A stretch of 29,809 nt of DNA, from assembly GCA_964515235.1 (NCBI GenBank), contig CAZEVO010000024.1:1-29809 (forward strand). The letters run 5' to 3'. Both the position numbers and the translations under genes were made by a program. This DNA is from OPU3-GD-OMZ sp964515235 (GTDB lineage: Bacteria; Pseudomonadota; Gammaproteobacteria; Methylococcales; Methylomonadaceae). The number at the start of each line of letters is the position of its first letter. Positions within the stretch are counted from its first letter, which is position 1. Positions 25,568 through 29,809 of this stretch are shown here, in pieces. The notes beneath the pieces are model-generated. The model saw only the letters and a list, made by a program, of their open reading frames with translations, was not told the origin of the DNA and made no database searches.

Positions 25568-26762
25568 AGCATTGTATAAAAGGTTATTGTTTTTGTTATT
25601 GCTGGGGCTACCGATTCATCCGTTGTTGGCATGGGAGGTTTCAGGCTATAGTGGTGTGGAGAGTTTAGGGTTCTGGGAATCACCATTAGAAAGCCAGCAG
25701 CACAGCCATTATCTGTCGGTAGTGATGGAAACAGAATTTTATCATGAGTGGGACAGAGGGCGACAAAGTCTTGTTTTTGTACCTTTTTTTAGATGGTCTG
25801 AGTATGATGACCGGCGCACACATTTTGATATTAGAGAATTAAACTGGTTAAAAGTCGCTGACGACTGGGAGTTAAGGGTTGGGATTCGTAAAGAGTTCTG
25901 GGGGGTGACAGAATCGCAGCATTTAGTTGATATTATTAATCAATCCGACTGGGTTGAGAATTCAGATACTGAAGATAAACTGGGTCAGCCCATGATTAAT
26001 TTAGCTTTAATTGGTCCTGAAGGCGGAACACTTGATTTGTTTTTATTAACGGGGTTTAGAGAGGCAGTTTTTCCAGGAGCCCAGGGGCGGCTACGCTTTA
26101 GTCCGAGAGTCAATGATGAACAGGCTGATTTTGAGTCTGAGGGGTTAGAGCGACATCTTGCTGTTGCGGCAAGATATGCGGATTCGGTAGGCCAATGGGA
26201 TTTTGCACTATCATTTTTTCACGGTACGAGCCGAACGCCACGGTTTATAAGAACCAAGCAAAATAACAACGCGGATCAATTCATTGCTTATTATGAACAA
26301 ATCAATCAGGGTGGTTTAGAGCTTCAGTTAACCGATGATAATTGGTTATGGAAGTTAGAATCCATTATTAGAGAAGGTCAGGGGCAAACTTATTTTGCTG
26401 GAACAGGCGGTTTTGAATATACTTGGTTCGATGTTTTTAGCAGTGGTGCTGATGTCGGCCTGTTGCTAGAGTATTTATATGACAGCCGTGGTTTTAATGC
26501 ACCGGTTTTTTATCAAGATGATATTATGACCGGTTTTCGTTTAACGCTGAATGATATTCAAAGTAGTGAGTTACTAGCCGGTATGATCATTGATCGTCGT
26601 CGTGGTACGCAATCCTATAGTATTGAAGCTAGCCGCCGGTTAGGTGATAGTTGGAAAATGGCGTTTGAGTTGCGGTTGTTAACACAAGTTTCTGAAAGTG
26701 ACTTTTCTTATAGTTTACGCAAAGATGATCAATTACGATTCGAGTTGAGTTATCATTTTTGA
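25557..26762 (+). CDS. Outer-membrane beta-barrel protein, third gene of the RND cassette
   Basis: Function unknown. The 401 residues have a signal peptide (RLLFLLLLGLPIHPLLA) and a mature chain of alternating strands rich in Tyr, Trp and Phe, ending in ELSYHF. A C-terminal Phe on a final amphipathic strand is the BAM insertion signal. About 16-18 strands seem likely by eye. It resembles DUF1302-type or alginate-export-like barrels in layout, but I cannot place it. The GTG at 25557 overlaps the previous gene by 11 bases without its own clear ribosome site. A TTG at 25572 is an alternative. The position implies an exit or acceptor in the outer membrane for the RND/LolA-like pair. Confidence 0.8.
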   Translation: MCVKALYKRLLFLLLLGLPIHPLLAWEVSGYSGVESLGFWESPLESQQHSHYLSVVMETEFYHEWDRGRQSLVFVPFFRWSEYDDRRTHFDIRELNWLKVADDWELRVGIRKEFWGVTESQHLVDIINQSDWVENSDTEDKLGQPMINLALIGPEGGTLDLFLLTGFREAVFPGAQGRLRFSPRVNDEQADFESEGLERHLAVAARYADSVGQWDFALSFFHGTSRTPRFIRTKQNNNADQFIAYYEQINQGGLELQLTDDNWLWKLESIIREGQGQTYFAGTGGFEYTWFDVFSSGADVGLLLEYLYDSRGFNAPVFYQDDIMTGFRLTLNDIQSSELLAGMIIDRRRGTQSYSIEASRRLGDSWKMAFELRLLTQVSESDFSYSLRKDDQLRFELSYHF

Positions 26763-26774
26763 GGTAGTTTTTTC

Positions 26775-27050
26775 TTAGTGTATTTTAAAATGAAGGGGTG
26801 CCATTGCATCGGGTAGGGTTTGGGAACTAACCTGACTCACTTGGGCTGAACTGGGACCTTGGTAGCACCAATTTATAAAGTTCTCTATGTCTTCTTGCTC
26901 GCCATAGGCGTCTATTTCTACGCGGCCATCCGCACAATTTTGAACCCAACCGGTAATGCCGTATTGGAGCGCTTTTTTCTGGGTGTTGACTCTAAAAAAA
27001 ACGCCCTGAACTCGTCCGGAGATGTAAATTTTTAAATGTTTTTTGATAAT
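26775..27050 (-). CDS. Acylphosphatase with no canonical start codon
   Basis: Small cytosolic enzyme hydrolysing acyl phosphates. The frame reads SGRVQGVFFRVNTQ then GITGWVQNCADGRVEIDAYG, the full acylphosphatase signature. Counted from an ATT at 27050-27048, the catalytic Arg is residue 20 and the catalytic Asn is residue 38, the same 18-residue spacing as in characterised enzymes. The product is 91 residues, the usual length. No ATG, GTG or TTG exists in frame before the blocking TGA about 35 bases upstream. AAGAGAG lies just before the ATT, so an ATT or ATC start is possible, as is a sequence error. It follows the FKBP gene by 34 bases on the same strand. Confidence 0.85.
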   Translation of the reverse strand: MIKKHLKIYISGRVQGVFFRVNTQKKALQYGITGWVQNCADGRVEIDAYGEQEDIENFINWCYQGPSSAQVSQVSSQTLPDAMAPLHFKIH

Positions 27051-27084
27051 GGCTCTCTTGGTGTCTGAACCAACAGGTCAGGGC

Positions 27085-27564
27085 TTAATGGATGCGAATT
27101 AATTCAACGTCGAATAGCAAGGTAGCATCCGGTTCAATATCAGCACCGGCGCCCTGACTGCCATAAGCTAATTCTGAAGGAATGAATAATCGATATTTTG
27201 CACCGGTTCTCATGAGTTGCAGACCTTCTGTCCAACCGGAAATAACATTGGAAAGAGAAATGGTTAGTGGGTGGCCTCGGCTATAGGAACTGTCAAAGAT
27301 ATCACCGTCAAGGGTGCTACCTTGGTAGTGTACGGTGACCTTATCGCTGGCCGCGGGTCGCTCTCCGTTGCCTGTTGCTAGAATTTTGTATTGTAGTCCT
27401 GAAGATGTAGTATTGACGCCTTCTTGTTTTGAGTTATTAGCCAGAAATGTTTCTCCTGCGATGCGATTGGCCTCCCCCGACGAACTGTTGGTCACTGTTA
27501 GCAAAGTGAACCCTCCAAAAAGGAGAAGGAGTAGGGCGATGGGTAAATAATGGGAGATGCGCAT
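27085..27564 (-). CDS. FKBP-type peptidyl-prolyl cis-trans isomerase, periplasmic
   Basis: Accelerates proline isomerisation in exported proteins. The 159 residues carry an N-terminal signal or anchor (YLPIALLLLLFGGFTLLTV, about 6-24), a short linker, and one FKBP domain from about residue 50. Within it are VTVHYQGSTLDGDIFDSSY, the pocket strand VISGWTEGLQLM and the terminal YGSQGAGADIEPDATLLFDVEL, of which AYGSQGAG and IPPN-like IEPDATL are key. It lacks the long N-terminal dimerisation domain of Mip/FkpA, so it is the short single-domain form. The acylphosphatase frame follows on the same strand. Confidence 0.9.
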   Translation of the reverse strand: MRISHYLPIALLLLLFGGFTLLTVTNSSSGEANRIAGETFLANNSKQEGVNTTSSGLQYKILATGNGERPAASDKVTVHYQGSTLDGDIFDSSYSRGHPLTISLSNVISGWTEGLQLMRTGAKYRLFIPSELAYGSQGAGADIEPDATLLFDVELIRIH

Positions 27565-27729
27565 AGTAAAACCAGATTAACAACAAAAGTTAATAGTATC
27601 AAAAATGGGTGACTCGTCTAAAAGTAATTTGATGTAATGGGTTATTTTTTGGATGATTTGTTGTGATTGTAATAATTGTGTATCTTTATAGATTTTAGAA
27701 TACTTGATATTGTTAAGTTAATGCGATCG

Positions 27730-27767
27730 GCTCTTAAGGGCGATATATTGAAACAACGCCTAAGAGC
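27730..27767. repeat. Imperfect inverted repeat (hairpin)
   Basis: GCTCTTA at 27730-27736 pairs with TAAGAGC at 27761-27767, and an inner GGCG/CGCC (27739-27742 with 27757-27760) extends the stem past a two-base bulge, with a 14-base loop. No T-run follows on either side. It could be the end of a small mobile element near the gap or an mRNA hairpin. Confidence 0.5.
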
Positions 27768-27877
27768 TGGTTTAGCGTACTCCCGATGCGTTGTAAATTG
27801 CCAAAGCAACTGAAATACATTATTTGTGAATCAAAAAAAGTAGCTGTTTTGACATTATGTTTGAGTGGATGACCGAA

Positions 27878-27977
27878 NNNNNNNNNNNNNNNNNNNNNNN
27901 NNNNNNNNNNNNNNNNNNNNNNNNNNNNNNNNNNNNNNNNNNNNNNNNNNNNNNNNNNNNNNNNNNNNNNNNNNNNN
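27878..27977. other. Scaffolding gap of 100 N
   Basis: Exactly 100 N, so the true size is unknown. Unlike the first gap it is not flanked by a visible tandem array, so an unresolved dispersed repeat or insertion sequence is a possible cause. Confidence 0.97.
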
Positions 27978-28000
27978 CCGGAAAGAATCATAAGTCAGCA

Positions 28001-28021
28001 CCAGAAAATTATGTTTTCTGG
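28001..28021. repeat. 8-base perfect inverted repeat over the SulP stop codon
   Basis: CCAGAAAA (28001-28008) and TTTTCTGG (28014-28021) flank a five-base loop that contains the minus-strand TAA stop at 28009-28011. No T-run follows in the gene's direction, so termination is doubtful. It may be a 3'-end mRNA stability hairpin. Confidence 0.55.
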
Positions 28022-29565
28022 TCGATAATATTGTAAGTAATGTTTTTTAGTTTGGCTTCATTTTTAAAATCTTCAAGGATTTCTTGGATGTCATGGTCAA
28101 TAAATTTGCTTTTGCTTGCATCAACAATTAAAACTGAATTTTTGTCCTGGGAGGTGAGTAGTTTGTGTAAGTTCGGTTTGCTTAGAAATGAAATATGTTC
28201 AGACAAATAAATAGTGGTTCTTTCTTTTTCTTTAACTATTTTGAATTTCTTAGCCATTCGATAATGTTCGATGATAATGGAACCGATTGCTATAAAAAGA
28301 CCAATAGTGATACCCATTAATAAGTTAGTTAGGATTAATATAATCACAGTGGTTATAAAGGGAATAAAAATATAAGGCCCGGAGTGGTACATTTTGAGAA
28401 AGACTTGAGGTTTAGCCAATTTACAACCGACAACAATCATTAATGCAGCAAGACAGGCTAACGGAATTTTGTTGATTAAATCAGGTATAAAAAGAATAGA
28501 AAAAAGCAATAGAAAGCCATGAAAGATAGCTGAAGTTTTATCTTTTGCATGAGCTTGAATATTGGCAGAACTTCTGACAATAACTTGGGATATAGGTATG
28601 CCGCCAATTAACCCGGAAATAATGTTACCGGTGCCTTGCGCTAAAAGTTCTTTATTAGCAGGACTTGTTCTTTTATGAGGGTCCATTTTGTCGGTTGCTT
28701 CAAGGCAAAGTAATGTTTCTAGACTTGCAACCAGAGCTAAAATTATTCCAGTTGAGTAGATTTCAAGTTGTTGCCATTTAGAAAAATCTGGCAAAAATAG
28801 GAATGTAAAGAAATCAGTACCGCCATCACTTGTCGGGATTGAAACAAGATGGTTGGCTGCTAGAGCTAACTCTGGATAAAAAGAAAAAAAGATCCCGTTT
28901 AAGGAAACACCACTAAGAACGGCAAGTAATGAAGCAGGTATTAACTTAGTAAATTTAAATTGTCTAAAAGATTTATTCTCCCAAAGCAACAGTATAAAAA
29001 ATGATGTTATAGCGATTAGCAAACATCCTGGTGAAAAGAAGTTGAGCATATGCTCAAGCTCAGAAAAAGAGGTAAAACCATCGCCTTGAATGAAGTCCAT
29101 ATCACCTTCGTAATCTTTATCGTATCCGATGGCATGAGGTATTTGTTTAAGAATAATGATGAGGCCAATTCCGAATAGCATGCCATTGATAACTGAAGAT
29201 GGAAAATAAGCTCCAATGATGCCAAGGCGAAGTAACCCCATGATAATTTGGACGACACCAGCAAAGGCGACAGCCAGCAGAAAGACTGGGAAGGTTAATT
29301 CTTCAATGCCGGTGTAAGCGATAGCAACTAAGCCGGCCGCTGGACCACTAACGCCTAATGGTGAGGGGCTTAAAAAACCGACAATGATTCCGCCTACGAT
29401 TCCAGCGATCAGACCCGCTGATGTGGGCGCTCCTGATGCTAAAGCGATACCTAAGCATAGCGGCAGAGCAACGAGGAAAACGACAATTCCGGAAAAAAAA
29501 TTTTGTCGTAGATTTGTGATTGGGCTACTATCTATTGAATTTAATTCGTCGTGTTTTTCAGTCAT
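28009..29565 (-). CDS. SulP-family inorganic anion transporter with STAS domain
   Basis: Inner-membrane SLC26/SulP carrier for bicarbonate, sulfate or a similar anion. The 518 residues start with a short cytosolic stretch, then NFFSGIVVFLVALPLCLGIA and the hallmark PSPLGVSGPAAGLVAIAYTGI (SGPAAG core), with 12-14 helices to about 430. The last 90 residues form a compact STAS domain, including VLIVDASKSKFIDHDIQEIL, whose central SKSKFID aligns with the usual DxSxxxxxD pattern. Short STAS versions like this are common in Gammaproteobacteria, often beside a carbonic anhydrase. The substrate cannot be read from sequence. Codons near the start contain one copy of a 22-base repeat (29476-29497). Confidence 0.9.
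   Translation of the reverse strand: MTEKHDELNSIDSSPITNLRQNFFSGIVVFLVALPLCLGIALASGAPTSAGLIAGIVGGIIVGFLSPSPLGVSGPAAGLVAIAYTGIEELTFPVFLLAVAFAGVVQIIMGLLRLGIIGAYFPSSVINGMLFGIGLIIILKQIPHAIGYDKDYEGDMDFIQGDGFTSFSELEHMLNFFSPGCLLIAITSFFILLLWENKSFRQFKFTKLIPASLLAVLSGVSLNGIFFSFYPELALAANHLVSIPTSDGGTDFFTFLFLPDFSKWQQLEIYSTGIILALVASLETLLCLEATDKMDPHKRTSPANKELLAQGTGNIISGLIGGIPISQVIVRSSANIQAHAKDKTSAIFHGFLLLFSILFIPDLINKIPLACLAALMIVVGCKLAKPQVFLKMYHSGPYIFIPFITTVIILILTNLLMGITIGLFIAIGSIIIEHYRMAKKFKIVKEKERTTIYLSEHISFLSKPNLHKLLTSQDKNSVLIVDASKSKFIDHDIQEILEDFKNEAKLKNITYNIIDQKT
29476..29497. repeat. 22-base exact direct repeat, copy 1 (within the SulP gene)
   Basis: These 22 bases, with core CGACAATTCCGG, recur exactly at 29728-29749. 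Two further matches just upstream at AxGAxG extend the similarity. Here the bases code on the minus strand for part of the first SulP helix. Confidence 0.85.
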
Positions 29566-29703
29566 GTTAATGCAGTTGTTGAGTGTTTGTGATGAGCAAA
29601 AATACTAACAGGTTTAGAGTGGTTAATAGCAAATATTTTACGAAGTTTGTAATCTCATAAACGTTTATATTTTCAGATTATAATAACTAAAAGTTAATTT
29701 TCA

Positions 29704-29809
29704 ATGACAAATAACCATTATAATGAAGAAAACGACAATTCCGGAAAAACACTTTCAACCAGTAAAGGTATAATAACCGTACACTTTCTGGTCGAAATGG
29801 TAAATCAAT
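29704..29809 (+). CDS. 5' fragment of a gene cut by the window end
   Basis: An open frame from ATG 29704 reads 35 codons to the edge (MTNNHYNEENDNSGKT...). It is divergent from the SulP gene, with about 138 bases between starts. There is no strong ribosome binding site, and no family is recognisable from this hydrophilic start followed by KGIITVHFLVEMV. Residues around ENDNSGK are coded by the second copy of the 22-base repeat. A carbonic anhydrase or regulator would suit a SulP neighbour, but that is speculation. Confidence 0.4.
   Translation, partial: MTNNHYNEENDNSGKTLSTSKGIITVHFLVEMVNQ
29728..29749. repeat. 22-base exact direct repeat, copy 2
   Basis: Identical over 22 bases to 29476-29497, in the same orientation, 252 bases away. 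It lies in the start of the partial plus-strand ORF and about 60 bases from the window end. Confidence 0.85.

Larger units (their letters stand above)
27565..28000. other. Gene-poor stretch with assembly gap and broken minus-strand frame
   Basis: AT-rich spacer between the FKBP and SulP genes containing a hairpin (27730-27767) and a 100-N gap. On the minus strand a frame runs from the gap to a stop at 27734-27736, coding 47 visible residues (beginning FGHPLKHNVKTATFF) that I do not recognise. On the plus strand a 30-codon ORF at 27721-27813 has no family features. The minus frame may be the tail of a gene lost in the gap, or chance. Confidence 0.5.

Noticed and set aside
1..29809. CRISPR arrays, tRNA or rRNA genes, prophage or intact insertion sequences
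   Set aside because: I looked for regularly spaced repeats, tRNA-like cloverleaf ends and transposase or integrase motifs and found none. The only tandem array is the Ala-coding repeat at 12282.

Overview
This window looks like a chromosomal scaffold piece from a moderately AT-rich gammaproteobacterium. The linkage perM / purM / DUF2066 and the order pdxA-rsmA are typical of that class. A Methylococcales-type (methanotroph-like) host would fit, but no diagnostic gene such as pmo is present, so that is only a guess. Two runs of exactly 100 N (12327-12426 and 27878-27977) are fixed-size scaffolding gaps, so their true lengths are unknown.

Region 1 (1-11964) is a complete urea uptake and hydrolysis locus. 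The tail of an unrelated gene and a strong terminator (74-109) come first, then a control region of about 540 bases with a sigma-54 promoter-like element (549-564) and two NtrC-type dyads (237-253, 426-442). Next come urtABCDE (ABC-type urea importer), a HupE/UreJ nickel permease, and ureDABCEFG (three-subunit urease plus the four accessory proteins). Spacing is tight with several overlaps, except between urtA and urtB. That gap holds a terminator-like hairpin (1962-1994) and a second long inverted repeat (2011-2065), which probably set urtA expression above the rest. The logic is coherent: nitrogen-limitation control, urea import, nickel import, urease maturation and ammonia release.

Region 2 (12135-18513) holds a small exported Ala/Glu-rich repeat protein broken by an assembly gap, an AI-2E/PerM-family membrane protein, and purM on the minus strand. 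Divergent from purM are a DUF2066 exported protein and two tandem paralogous small secreted proteins of unknown function, followed by a class I fumarase.

Region 3 (18531-22310, minus strand) is a probable operon pdxA-rsmA-(P-loop ATPase)-metA: vitamin B6 synthesis, 16S rRNA dimethylation, an uncharacterised nucleotide-binding protein and methionine synthesis.

Region 4 (22494-26762, plus strand) is a tightly overlapping three-gene cassette: an RND/MMPL-type inner-membrane transporter, a LolA-like periplasmic protein and an outer-membrane beta-barrel. Together they look like a trans-envelope transport system of unknown cargo and are the best candidate here for an under-described system.

Region 5 (26775-29809) has an acylphosphatase with no ATG/GTG/TTG start, an FKBP-type prolyl isomerase, a gapped intergenic stretch, a SulP anion transporter, and the start of a divergent gene cut by the window end. 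An exact 22-base repeat is shared between the SulP coding sequence and that last ORF.
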